64,000 nucleotides of DNA from DASXUX01 sp036504595 (lineage in GTDB: Bacteria; Planctomycetota; SZUA-567; H5-PLA8): positions 1 through 64,000 of the forward strand of contig DASXUX010000089.1 in the NCBI GenBank assembly GCA_036504595.1, in the 5' to 3' direction. The position numbers and the translations under genes were made by a program. Below, piece by piece: positions 26,280 to 35,900 of this stretch (its first letter is position 1; each line of letters begins with the position of its first letter). The notes below the pieces were generated by a model, which worked only from the letters and a program-made list of their open reading frames with translations, was not told where the DNA came from and did not search any database.

Positions 26280-27119
26280 TCACCTTTCCAGCAAGTACAC
26301 ATACAACAGTTTGGCCAGCGCGTACAGGCAACAGGGAGAATGGTCCCGCCAATGAACGCGCAGGTCGTTGCGCGCCGAGAGCACGCGCAGACGCATGGGT
26401 ATCGCTTTCCGTTCGGTCCAACCGCGGCAGTGGTAAGCCTGCAGTTCAGGAAACAACATCAGGCGCCAGCCCGCGCGTGCCAGGCGCAGGGAAAGATCGA
26501 TGTCCTCTTTATACATGAAGAAGCGTTCGTCGAAAACTTCGCGGCCATTCAGCAGAACTTGCCGCAAGGCTGCGCTGCGGCAGAACATGGCCGCGCCGCA
26601 TATCGCCGAAACAGGTTGCGGGCTGGTCAGGGTTAGGGACTCCGCGGGCGAGCGCTGTCCTCGGTCGTACCAGCGCCCATACCAGGTGCGGAAGATTCCG
26701 GTGGAATCCAGGCGTCCAGTGGGGGCGTCTTTTTCGATGTCATAGCCGAGCAGGACGCCGGTTAGCGCTCCAACGTTTTCGTTGCCGGGCTCCTGCATTC
26801 GCGCGACGGCTTTCTCGATAAAGGCTGGAGTCAGGAACGCGTCGGGATTGAGAAACAGGATGAAGTCGGTCTCGTTGAGCAGTTCGGCGGCACCGATGTT
26901 ATTGCCGCGGCAGAAGCCGAGGTTTTCCGGCTGCGGCAGCACTTTTGCCCAGGAAAGGGAGTCCAGAACGGACAGATAAGATCGGTCGCTCGAAGCGTTG
27001 TCCACAACGACCAGTTTCTGCGGCGGCGTGCTCTGCCGCTGCAAGGCTTCAAGGGCCTTGGGCAGGAATCTGCCGCTGTTGTAGGTGACGATCACAACGC
27101 CAACGGACGTGCGGCTCAT
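26280..27119 (-). CDS. family 2 glycosyltransferase
   Basis: A 279-aa GT2 enzyme: VGVVIVTYNSGRFLPKALEAL at the N-terminus, VVVDNASSD (nucleotide-sugar pocket), LFLNPDAFL (metal-binding region), and EDIDLSLRLARAGWRL (acceptor and base region) near 215. The layout is typical of rhamnosyltransferase-like enzymes that build surface polysaccharide. It starts just after the stop of the GT4 gene at 27122, so the three minus-strand genes 24994-28435 probably form one operon. Donor and linkage are not readable from sequence. Confidence 0.88.
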   Translation of the reverse strand: MSRTSVGVVIVTYNSGRFLPKALEALQRQSTPPQKLVVVDNASSDRSYLSVLDSLSWAKVLPQPENLGFCRGNNIGAAELLNETDFILFLNPDAFLTPAFIEKAVARMQEPGNENVGALTGVLLGYDIEKDAPTGRLDSTGIFRTWYGRWYDRGQRSPAESLTLTSPQPVSAICGAAMFCRSAALRQVLLNGREVFDERFFMYKEDIDLSLRLARAGWRLMLFPELQAYHCRGWTERKAIPMRLRVLSARNDLRVHWRDHSPCCLYALAKLLYVYLLER

Positions 27120-27121
27120 GC

Positions 27122-28435
27122 TCAGACGCTCCGTTCGGCGGCGATGCGCGTGGGCTCCGGACTCAGCAGGCGTTCCATGAACTCTTCAGCCTTGCGCGCT
27201 TGTGCTTCGCGCGTAAATTCCGCGCCTGCTTCGGCACTTACCGGCGGAATGCCACTGTTCTTCTTCATCTCCAGCCATGCGGAGAGCTGCCCGGCAATGC
27301 GCTCCGGGTTTTCCGTCACGATGCCGGCCTGCTTGTCGATGATAACGCGGGCGGCGACATTATCGCTGCCGCCAATCGCCAGTATCGGCCGGCGCGCCCC
27401 GAGATACTCGAAGAACTTTCCGGAGAAGACGCCTTCTCCCAGCTTGCCCTGTTCCCAAATCAGGAACAGCAGCACGTCGGCCTCGACCTGGGCGCGAACA
27501 GCTTCGCGGTAAGGCACGAGTCCCCGCAGTTCGATGTTTTCTTCCGCGCCATGTTGAGCCGCGGCGGCTTTGGCGATCTCCAGGTCGGCGGGCTTGCCAT
27601 AGAAAATAAGTCGCACCGACCTGCGAGCGTCGCCCAGGTTGTTTAATGCGTCCCACAGCGGCGTCAGGTCGTACTTGCAGGCGTGCAGGCCGCCGGTATA
27701 GACAATGCGCAGTTCTCCCGGCGAACTCTGGGGTTCAGGAAAGGTGAAATCAGACGGATCGAAGCCGTTGGTGACGACCGCGACAGGCTGGCGGTAACGT
27801 TCTAAGAGCATTTTTGACAGGGGCTCCGAAACGGTCACCAAGCCGGCAGCACTGCCGAGCACACGGCGCTCAAGCTTTGTCTCCAACCACTTTCGCCAAC
27901 CGGGATAGCTGTAGAAGTGGCTCTGTGTCCAGAGATCGCGCATTTCGGCAACCCATGGCACGTTCAGCCGGCGTGCGACCTTTCGCGCCACCAGCAGTGA
28001 CGTAAACGGAACGGCGCTCGCGTAGATGATGTCGGGCTTCCACGTCTCGGCGATTCGCAGGCACTCAGCGGCAGCAAAGGAGTACCAGCCGATCTGCATG
28101 TCGGGAACGTACAGCAGCGTTCGATACAGATCCCACAAGGCGCTGACCAGCCGTCGCCGCGGAGCTTTATGGCCAAGTCCAGCCGACTGCGATGTTCCTT
28201 CCCGGCCTGCGCCGACAAGCCACTCCGCCGGCCGGCGTACGTTTCGCCACGGTGTGTAGGCGACCAGCTCCTTAGGAATCTCCAGTTCGAGAGTGGCGGG
28301 CATGAGCTGATTTTCGGCGCTCACAACGCGCAAGTCGTGGCCATGGCGGTGGAAGTACTTCGCCATTTTGCTGGCGCGAACAGCACCAATGTTATTGAAG
28401 GGAGGGAAGTAGAACGAGATCAGCAGGATACGCAT
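27122..28435 (-). CDS. family 4 glycosyltransferase
   Basis: A 437-aa GT-B enzyme. The N-terminal domain begins MRILLISFYFPPFNNIGAVRASKMAKYF. The C-terminal domain shows LRIVYTGGLHACKYDL, ENIELRGLVPYREA and, in place of the usual EGFG-type motif, EQGKLGEGVFSGKFFEYLGARRPILAIGG. It would transfer a sugar from a nucleotide donor to a growing lipid-linked glycan at the cytoplasmic face. First gene of the minus-strand polysaccharide operon, and divergent from the WbpA-like dehydrogenase with a 247-bp shared upstream region. Confidence 0.88.
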   Translation of the reverse strand: MRILLISFYFPPFNNIGAVRASKMAKYFHRHGHDLRVVSAENQLMPATLELEIPKELVAYTPWRNVRRPAEWLVGAGREGTSQSAGLGHKAPRRRLVSALWDLYRTLLYVPDMQIGWYSFAAAECLRIAETWKPDIIYASAVPFTSLLVARKVARRLNVPWVAEMRDLWTQSHFYSYPGWRKWLETKLERRVLGSAAGLVTVSEPLSKMLLERYRQPVAVVTNGFDPSDFTFPEPQSSPGELRIVYTGGLHACKYDLTPLWDALNNLGDARRSVRLIFYGKPADLEIAKAAAAQHGAEENIELRGLVPYREAVRAQVEADVLLFLIWEQGKLGEGVFSGKFFEYLGARRPILAIGGSDNVAARVIIDKQAGIVTENPERIAGQLSAWLEMKKNSGIPPVSAEAGAEFTREAQARKAEEFMERLLSPEPTRIAAERSV

Positions 28436-28682
28436 GCCTGTCTCAAATATCGGGGATTGGCAGCGCCAAAAACGACGATCACGACCTTGCGTTTCGACAT
28501 CATACCTTTACGGCGCTATACCAGCCAGCGCCGATGCTCTGCCCGCATGCGAACGAGTGCAGGCGAGGACGCCCGAGGCACAAACGGCAGCCGCAATCTG
28601 AACTTTAAGTTCAAAACAGCAAGCGTATAGTTCTGCACGAATTCGTGAAATCGGGGAACGATCTCTTGGAGGTGCAGCACAC

Positions 28683-30002
28683 ATGTGGAGCGGGGATGGC
28701 AAGGAGCAGTTGTCCGTCGGCGTGGTGGGATTGGGGTATGTCGGCCTGCCGCTGGTCCTGCAATTTTTGAAATGCGGGAACCGCGTGTTCGGGTTCGACA
28801 TCGACGAGACGAAGGTTAAGTCCATTGAAGCGGGCAAGTCGTACGTGAAGCACATTCCGTCCTCGGCGCTCGTGGAAGGCCGCGATACGGGACGGCTTAC
28901 GGTCACGACGGACTTCGCGCTCGTTTCCAAGACCGACGCTGTCATCATCTGCGTGCCAACGCCGCTGACCAAGCAGCGCGAGCCCGACATCAGCTACATT
29001 ACCTCGACCGGACAGCAGATCGGACCGTACCTGAAGAAGGGCCAACTGGTCGTTCTGGAATCCACCACGTATCCCGGCACGACCGACGAAGACCTGCTTC
29101 CGGTGCTGGAGAAGCTGTCGAATCTAAAGGCCGGAAAGGACTTCCATCTCGCCTTCTCGCCTGAACGAGAGGATCCGGGCAATCCGAACTTCAAGACGGC
29201 CGATATTCCCAAGGTCGTCGGCGGCTTTACGCAGGCGTGCGGAAAAGCGGCCTGCCAGCTTTACACCAAAGCCGGCATCAAGACGATCCCGGTGTCCTCC
29301 ACGCGCGCCGCCGAATCGGCCAAGCTGTTGGAGAACATCTTCCGCTGCGTAAACATCGCGTTGGTCAACGAGTTGAAGGTCGTCTTCGACAAGATGGGGC
29401 TGGACGTCTGGGAGATCATCAACGCGGCGAAAACGAAGCCCTTCGGCTTTATGCCCTTCTATCCGGGTCCGGGGTTGGGCGGGCACTGCATTCCGATCGA
29501 CCCATTCTATCTGACCTGGAAGGCTCGCGAGTACGGCGTGACGACGAAGTTCATCGAACTGGCCGGCGAAGTGAACATGGCCATGCCGCAGTATGTCGTC
29601 AACCGCATGCTGGAAATCCTCTCGGATCGCGGCAAGTGCCTGAAGGGCGCCAAGGTTCTGCTGCTCGGCATCGCCTACAAGAAGGACGTGGACGATATGC
29701 GCGAGTCGCCTTCGCTGGTGCTGTGGGAACTGCTGGAGCATCGCGGAGCAAAGGTCGCGTTTCATGATCCATTTATCCCGGTGGTCCCGAAGACACGCGA
29801 GCATGCTCATTTTGCAGGGAAGAAGTCGGTGCCGCTGAATGCCGATACCTTGGCGAGCGCCGATGTCGTTCTGATCGCCACTGAGCACAGCACGGTCGAT
29901 TACGCAGACGTGGTGAAGCGCGCTCCGCTGGTCGTCGATACGCGCAACGCCTGCGCGAAACTCGATGCGAAGCTCTGCGCGGGGAAAGTCTTCAAGGCGT
30001 AG
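28683..30002 (+). CDS. UDP-N-acetylglucosamine 6-dehydrogenase-like nucleotide-sugar dehydrogenase
   Basis: A 439-aa protein of the UDP-glucose/GDP-mannose dehydrogenase family: VGVVGLGYVGLPL (NAD site), VIICVPTPLTKQREPD, LESTTYPGTT, FSPEREDPGN, and the catalytic Cys 269 in GPGLGGHCIPIDPFY. FSPER plus this motif fits the WbpA/WecC type, which makes UDP-N-acetyl-uronates. It supplies the substrate expected by the WbpB- and WbpD-like enzymes at 23.3-25.0 kb. The aminotransferase (WbpE) that should act between those two was not found here. GGAGG lies ten bases before the ATG. A strong terminator follows the gene. Confidence 0.92.
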   Translation: MWSGDGKEQLSVGVVGLGYVGLPLVLQFLKCGNRVFGFDIDETKVKSIEAGKSYVKHIPSSALVEGRDTGRLTVTTDFALVSKTDAVIICVPTPLTKQREPDISYITSTGQQIGPYLKKGQLVVLESTTYPGTTDEDLLPVLEKLSNLKAGKDFHLAFSPEREDPGNPNFKTADIPKVVGGFTQACGKAACQLYTKAGIKTIPVSSTRAAESAKLLENIFRCVNIALVNELKVVFDKMGLDVWEIINAAKTKPFGFMPFYPGPGLGGHCIPIDPFYLTWKAREYGVTTKFIELAGEVNMAMPQYVVNRMLEILSDRGKCLKGAKVLLLGIAYKKDVDDMRESPSLVLWELLEHRGAKVAFHDPFIPVVPKTREHAHFAGKKSVPLNADTLASADVVLIATEHSTVDYADVVKRAPLVVDTRNACAKLDAKLCAGKVFKA

Positions 30003-30021
30003 CAGACATTTCACGCGAGGC

Positions 30022-30051
30022 AAAAAGGCCCGCCAACTGGCGGGCTTTTTT
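30022..30051 (+). terminator. intrinsic terminator after the nucleotide-sugar dehydrogenase
   Basis: An 8-bp perfect stem (GCCCGCCA with TGGCGGGC, 30028-30045), a two-base loop, a preceding A run and a following T run ending at 30051. It lies 20 bases past the stop codon. Confidence 0.9.
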
Positions 30052-30170
30052 CTTGAGCGATCCACGACTGCTGCCGACCCTCGCGCGCACCTTCTGGCGC
30101 GAGCCAGCGGCGGAATATGGCTGGAACTCCACGTTCCAAGTGATACTCAAGTAGGCGGAAAGGACACACC

Positions 30171-30740
30171 ATGAACAAAAAGAGAGTGGCTGAGCTTGTC
30201 CGTGAACTGCTGGTGGAGATCGGGGAAAACCCTAAGCGCGAGGGCTTGCTGAAGACGCCCGATCGCGTCGCCAACGCCTATGACTTCCTGACAGAAGGCT
30301 ACCGGCAGAACGTAAAAGAGATCATCAATAACGCCGTATTTACCTCTTCAGCAAACAACATGATTGTCGCGCGCGATATCGAAGTCTACAGCCTCTGCGA
30401 ACACCACATGCTTCCTTTCTTCGGCCGCGTCCACATCGGCTACATCGCCAAGCAAAAGGTGCTGGGACTCAGCAAGCTCGCCCGCATCGTCGATTCCCAC
30501 GCGCGCCGGTTGCAGATTCAGGAACGCCTGACCGCCGACATTGCCGCCGAGATCAAAGGCGCCGTCGATGCCGAAGGAGTCGGTGTGGTCATGGAATGCA
30601 AACATCTGTGCATGATGATGCGCGGCGTCGAAAAGCAGAACTCGGTCTTCACGACATCGTCCGTGCTGGGAAGCTTCCATCATTCAGCCGCAACACGCGC
30701 AGAGTTCTTCAGCCTGATTCCGACGGCGCGCCGCGATTAG
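30171..30740 (+). CDS. folE: GTP cyclohydrolase I
   Basis: A 189-aa protein that converts GTP to 7,8-dihydroneopterin triphosphate, the first step to folate-type pterins. The zinc ligands are visible as C76 and H79 in SLCEHHMLPF and C147 in CKHLCMMMRG. PKREGLLKTPDRV and LGLSKLARIVDSHARRLQIQERLT are family signatures, and the length is normal. AAAGGAC lies before the ATG. It is preceded by the terminator at 30022-30051, so it starts its own transcript. A GCAGGCTG palindrome and a TTG-started gene follow. Confidence 0.96.
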   Translation: MNKKRVAELVRELLVEIGENPKREGLLKTPDRVANAYDFLTEGYRQNVKEIINNAVFTSSANNMIVARDIEVYSLCEHHMLPFFGRVHIGYIAKQKVLGLSKLARIVDSHARRLQIQERLTADIAAEIKGAVDAEGVGVVMECKHLCMMMRGVEKQNSVFTTSSVLGSFHHSAATRAEFFSLIPTARRD

Positions 30741-30757
30741 TGCCGCAGGTGAGTGGC

Positions 30758-30775
30758 GCAGGCTGTCCAGCCTGC
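30758..30775. repeat. GCAGGCTGTCCAGCCTGC palindrome
   Basis: A perfect 8-bp inverted repeat between folE and the UGA-containing gene. The same element lies at 59505-59522 between two genes, and a variant lies inside the HD-GYP gene at 13515-13531. Confidence 0.75.
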
Positions 30776-30793
30776 GTAGCTGGGGAGAACAGC

Positions 30794-31963
30794 TTGGCCA
30801 TCCGATTTCTTCCGCATGTCCTCGTGCCTGTCCTTGCGCTTTCGGCGCACGCCGAACAATTCGCCGCAAAGCACGAGTTCAAGGTGCTCTACGTCGGCGT
30901 TCCCGGTGAGCGCCAGGATGATTTTGTCCAGTTCCTGAAATCACAATTTACGGCGGTCGAAATCGCGGAGTTCGGAGCGTTTCAGCCGGGAGCGCTTCCC
31001 GGCATCGACATGGTCCTCGTGGATTTCGATGGCGACGCGCGCAAGGATGAACCGCTGGCGTTCCCTGCGGATTACGCGCGCCCAACCGTCACGATCGGTC
31101 TGATGGGCTCCTACATCGGCTCACGCCTGGGCCTGAAGACCGGCTACATGTGAAATTGCGTCAGCGACGCAGCTCAGGATGAGTTGCGGCCCCACGAGGT
31201 GTTCAAGAACCCGGCCGAAGTCGAGCCCGAATACGAAGAGTGGCCCACGCCGAACTGCTACGTGAAAAAATCCGGCGGCAAACCCGTTCCGCCGAAGATG
31301 AAAGTCTGGCGCGTGCAGGAAACCCCGCTGCGGCACGGCGGCGTGGCCTCGCCAGGATCAGGCTTTGAGGAACCCGACGCCGAAATCCTGGCGCTCGGCC
31401 ATAACTATATCACCGGCCCCAACTCCGTCGTCGTCGGCCGTCACGGAAATTTCCTGCAGTGGGGATTCTCCGGTTCACCCTCGCAGATGACCGCCGCCGG
31501 CAAACAATTCTTCATCAACTGTCTGCTTTACATCCGCAAGTTCGACGGCAAACGCCCGCTGGTTCGCCGCGAATTCCCTGCTCGCGCCGCCGCCGCGGAT
31601 TTTCTGGCCTTCCTCGAAAAACAGCAAAAGCAACCGTTGCCCGCCGACGCCATCGAGCGGGTCTATGCCATCGTTGAGAACGAAACGCTCGATTGGCGAC
31701 TGGATGACGACCTGAAATCCCTCGCGCTGACCTCCAACCGCCAGGTCGAAACGCTGAAATCGCTCGTGGCGCAGTTGAAAGACCCAGCAAAGAACGCCGT
31801 CGCGCAGAAGCTGCTCGCGCGCTACACAGCGGAGAAGTTGCAGACCCCCGAGCAGTGGGAGAGTTGGCTGAAAGAAAACGACGGTCGCTTCTTCTTCACC
31901 GACGTCGGCGGCTACAAATTCATGGTGGTGCCGAAGGGCTATCAATCAGAACCGCGACCGTAA
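30794..31963 (+). CDS. secreted protein with in-frame UGA: candidate selenoprotein or interrupted gene
   Basis: The frame runs from a TTG at 30794 (GGGGAG six bases upstream) to a TAA at 31961-31963, with one TGA at codon 120. It opens with a signal peptide (FLPHVLVPVLALSAHA), then an alpha/beta-like domain (HEFKVLYVGVPGERQDDFVQFL, PGIDMVLVDFDGD). The context of the TGA is GYM-U-NCVSDAA, so a decoded selenocysteine would form a U-x-C pair with C122. The remaining 270 codons keep the frame and good protein character (EVFKNPAEVEPEYEEWPTPNCYV, GHNYITGPNSVVVGRHGNFLQWGFSG, FFINCLLYIR), up to GRFFFTDVGGYKFMVVPKG. A SECIS-like hairpin starts 14 bases after the TGA. Alternatives are a nonsense mutation or sequencing error at a Cys or Trp codon. 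I do not recognise the family's function. Confidence 0.6.
31151..31153 (+). other. in-frame UGA, possible selenocysteine codon
   Basis: Codon 120 of the gene at 30794-31963. Both flanks are in the same frame. A single change would give a Cys or Trp codon; a Cys here would form CxC with the downstream Cys. Confidence 0.5.
31168..31188 (+). promoter_or_regulatory. SECIS-like hairpin downstream of the in-frame UGA
   Basis: In RNA, bases 31168-31176 pair with 31180-31188 over nine pairs, one of them G-U, around the loop GGA at 31177-31179. The loop begins 23 bases after the UGA and starts with G. Bacterial SECIS elements are described with a 16-37-base distance and a G among the first two loop bases. 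A competing 6-bp hairpin (31157-31171) uses part of the same sequence. Confidence 0.4.
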
Positions 31964-32018
31964 GGGAGCGGTCGAGGGCATACGGCACAGTCCGAAGAAG
32001 AATCTTGAAATCGGGCGG

Positions 32019-32681
32019 TTGGCAGGGTTCAATAAATTGGTATCCAACGCGTGGAGGGTTGAGTATGCGGCTGCCCGCAATCCGGTTTGCCCAGAATGCC
32101 AGAAGCAGGTTCCGTTTCGTGCTCGCTGTTGTGCAAGCTGCAGAGCCGCGTTCACCGAGAGTGAAATTGAGTCGTTCCTCAGAGTACACATGCAGCACTT
32201 GCGGTTTAGGACGCTGGCAGGTGTGACCACCGCTGGTGACATCGCGCGACTGCGCGCCTCACGAGCAGAAGCCGAGGCGAGGTCCGCTGACGGCGTGGCC
32301 TTGGGTCTGGCGTTACTTGGTGCCAGTCGCGATGATGCGTCCTCTTACGCCGTGGCAAACGCCATGCGCCAGGAGGCAAGCATCGGAGCCATGCGTTCAG
32401 CGATAAGGCGTCCGTCCGTCGCGACGGTGGAACGCACTTACGAGCAGAACGTGCGCACTACGATCGCCACGCTTAACACGAGCAAACTTGAGGGGCAGCC
32501 AGTACTTTGGCGAGAGGGACACAAAAGGTTTCGAGGACTGATCGATAGAATCTCAGAGGAAAATGGCGTTCTGAATGGCATGTTGTTGATGAGTCGTCAG
32601 TTCGTTCGTGAACGCCTTACCTTTGCCTATCCGGTGCGCTTTGAAGCGAAATCCGGCTTCTGGGTCGTTCAACCATTTTAA
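32019..32681 (+). CDS. zinc-ribbon hypothetical protein
   Basis: A 220-aa frame opening with a TTG. Residues about 20-50 form a zinc ribbon, NPVCPECQKQVPFRARCCASC, with two CxxC knuckles. The middle is Ala/Arg-rich and helical (RLRASRAEAEARSADGVALGLALLGAS), and the last 80 residues are mixed (YEQNVRTTIATLNTSKLEGQPVLWREGHKRF). I do not recognise the C-terminal part. The start is uncertain; a TTG at 32037 is the next option, and neither has a strong ribosome binding site. No operon partner is evident: 55 bp separate it from the UGA-containing gene. Confidence 0.5.
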   Translation: MAGFNKLVSNAWRVEYAAARNPVCPECQKQVPFRARCCASCRAAFTESEIESFLRVHMQHLRFRTLAGVTTAGDIARLRASRAEAEARSADGVALGLALLGASRDDASSYAVANAMRQEASIGAMRSAIRRPSVATVERTYEQNVRTTIATLNTSKLEGQPVLWREGHKRFRGLIDRISEENGVLNGMLLMSRQFVRERLTFAYPVRFEAKSGFWVVQPF

Positions 32682-32908
32682 CGCTTGCGCCCTCATTCTG
32701 CTGCTTGGCGTTGGACGTCGCCGTTTGCTCCGCCATTCTGCTCGCAATCGCGCTTGTGTTAGAGTTCCGCATCCGCCGCCAGCCGCGCCGATTGTTATAG
32801 CCCCTCCCATATCACTCGCGGATCGCCTTCAACAGGCCCCCGATTCTGCTGTATACGGTTCCGTGACCTGTCGCTACGCTCTGGCCGTCAGTCACACGGA
32901 GCCCCTCA

Positions 32909-35900
32909 ATGCTAAGACGATTCGTCCTGCTCTTCGGCGTAGCTTCATCCTTCCTTTTCGCCGCCACTTCCCCGCTCGACTCCGCCATCACCGAAGCCGA
33001 CATCGATTTGCCTCAATGCAAAGTCCTCCTCAACGGCCAGCCCGTCGCAGAAGCAAAGGGCAGCGTTCTCGGCACTTTCGGTCTTTCGCAAAAAGGACCG
33101 TGGAGCGGCGGCGAACGCGCGGAACAGAAGAAATTCGTTTACCTTATCGCCTTCAACAAGCCCGTGAAGCTCGGCTCGATCCTGTGCGATCACCACGGTC
33201 AGTGGCGAACGCTGAAAGCAGATGTCACTGCGATCGACGCCGCAAAAGACGAACAGTGGGAAGCCATCGTCTTTCCGCCGAATCAATGCGGCATGCGGCT
33301 CGCGACCTTTCCGCCGGGGTTTCAGACACGAGCGCTACTCTTTCAAGACACTCGCGGCTGGGGACGTTCCGAAATTCGGACGCTGCGGCTGTTTTCCGCG
33401 CGCCTCCACAACGTTGCTCCGGACGGCCTGGCGAATGGCGAGGCCGACTACATTTCGTATGCCGATTTGCGCCCGCCGATCAGCTTCGCCGCCGCCAATC
33501 TCGTCAAAGGCAGCGGCAGTTGGCAAAGCCACGGGCCGGACAACCGTGGGCGCATCCATCGCGCGCCGGTCTCCGATATTTCGCCAAGCTGGCTCGTGAT
33601 TTCCTGGGACGCCCCGAAGAAAGTTTGCGGCCTGTTTCTTCAAGACAACTTCCAGGACTTCAAACTGTTCTCCTACAGCGGACCCGAAGGCGTGAATCCG
33701 GCTGTCGGCAGCGAGCAAGACTGGACCAAGCTGAAGCCCGCCATCGACGGCGGCAACGGCGGCCGATTCATTTCGTTCCCCGAAGTCAGCACGCGCGGCC
33801 TGAAGCTACTGATCCACAAAACCGAGCAACCGCAGTACGCCGCGGTGGGTTCGCTGCTGGCTCTCACCGACCTGCAAGCGGCCCCTGCGCCCACGCGCGT
33901 CGTCGTCGAAGAACAGCCACCGCTGAAGATCAGCTTCAAACTGGAGCAGGACGGCATCGTCACCCTCGCCGTCGATGACGCTCAAGGCCGCCGTCTGCGC
34001 AATCTGCTGGCGCGTTCGCAACGCAAAGCGGGCGAAGTTTCCGTCGGCTGGGACCTGAAGGATGAAAAAGGCAATCTGGTCGCGCCCGGCAAGTGCGTGT
34101 GGAAAGCCATCACGCATCCCGGCCTGACGCTGAACTACGAGATGACGCCGTACCCGAACATCACCGACAACGCGCCCGAAAATTCCCCGTGGCTCAACGG
34201 CGCCAGCGGCCCCGGCGGCTGGCTCGCCGACCACTCCGCGCCCATCGCCGCGTGCTCGGCCGGCGAAAAAATGTTCTTCAGTTCGCCCTGCGCCGAAAGC
34301 GGCGTGGCGTTGATCGAAACCGACCTGACCGGCCGCAAACTGTGGGGCCACCACAACCTGATGGCGTGGGTCGGGCCTTCGCTCCTAGCGTGCGACGGGC
34401 AGCAGCTTTTCGCCGCCGCGAAGACAGATTCCGACCACGTCTGGCGTTTTCAGTTGCCGGAGAAAAAGCTGGATACGTTCCTGCAGCTCTCCTCCACGCC
34501 GCAGCGCCGCCGTGGCGTGCAAGGCATGGCCGCGCGCGATGGCAAACTCTATCTTTCCGTCAGCGGGGATAGCAGCTACGTCGCGGGCGCCGCCGCCGTC
34601 GAAGACGTGGACGTCGAACACTGCGAGCCCCGCTATGGCGCGCCGCCGAAATCCAACGATGCGAACGCGCCGGAGTACCGCAACGATTTCCTGCGCCTGT
34701 TCCGGCTGACCTTCACGCCGCCCGGAAACAGCGGCCTGCATGTTCTGGAAACGTCGAAGAGCGCCACCCCGCGCCAGCACATCGTCCTTGCGTTCAATCG
34801 TCCGGTTCCGGTTGGCAGTCTCGTCTTCCCCGTGCCCGACGACGCGAGCCTGCACGTGCGGCTGAGCGTCCTCAAGGCCGACGCGCCCTATCCGCCGCAG
34901 CCGGCAAGCGAGAAGCAATGGAACGTGTTCTGGAAAGGTCCGGCGAAAGGCTGGACGGTCGTCGCCGCGCCCGAAAAGACCGAAACGCGAGCGCTCCGCA
35001 TCAGCTTCGATCGCGGCATGGACGAAATTGACGAACTGCTCGAGGCCGGCGCGCCCAATCCCGACAAGGAAGCCAAGAACGCCTGGCGCGCGCAGATCGA
35101 AGGCATGAAGATTTTGCGCCGCCGTTTCGCGAGCCCGCCGCCCGCAAAGGTCAGCGTCAGCTCCGGCGAAATCAACAAGGCCGGCGAATGGGACGCTCAG
35201 CGCGACAAGCCCGTCACCGCCGCTGACCCGGGCATCTACATGCTGCAGTGGGACGCGCCGCAAAGTTTCCGCGGCTTGGCCATCGAAGAAATCGACGGAA
35301 AGACCACCGAGATCGACGCCTTCACCGGCCCGGACGGCGAAGCGATCGCCTTGCACAATGAAAAAAGCTGGCAGAAGGTCGCCTCGTACGAACAGCCGCT
35401 GCGCGATTACTATCAGCCTGGTCAGCAATACAACCAGCGCGCGCGGTACCTGGACGGCTACGTCGATTTCGGCAAAGAAATCAAGACGCGAGCTCTGCGC
35501 CTGCGCGTGATCGCGCAGTGGACGTGGCGCGAAGACGGCCGCGAAGGCTGCGCCGGTGTGCGCCTCGATCGCGGCGGCCAGACGCTCGACCCCACGCGCT
35601 GCCGCATCTACGGCGTCGCGCCGCTTCAATACATCGGCGGTGAAGCGCCCGTCGATCCGCTGCTCGCCGGCCGGCTCGAAGTCTACGACACGGCGACGAA
35701 GAAACTGCTTCAGGAACTCCCGCTCGAAAAAGGCGGAAAGCTTGCGTTCAATTCCGGCGGCCAGCTTTTCGCTGTCTCCGGACCGCAGGTCGTGCGCTGC
35801 GACCTTACTAAAGGAGCGCATCAGCCGATCACCACCGATCTGAAGGAGCCGCGCGCGATCACCTTCGACAAGGCCGGCAATCTTTACGCGTTCGATGGCG

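Noticed and set aside
25072..26355. 427-codon plus-strand frame
   Set aside because: Antisense to the O-antigen-ligase-like gene; Gln/Arg/His-rich product typical of a reverse reading of membrane-protein codons.
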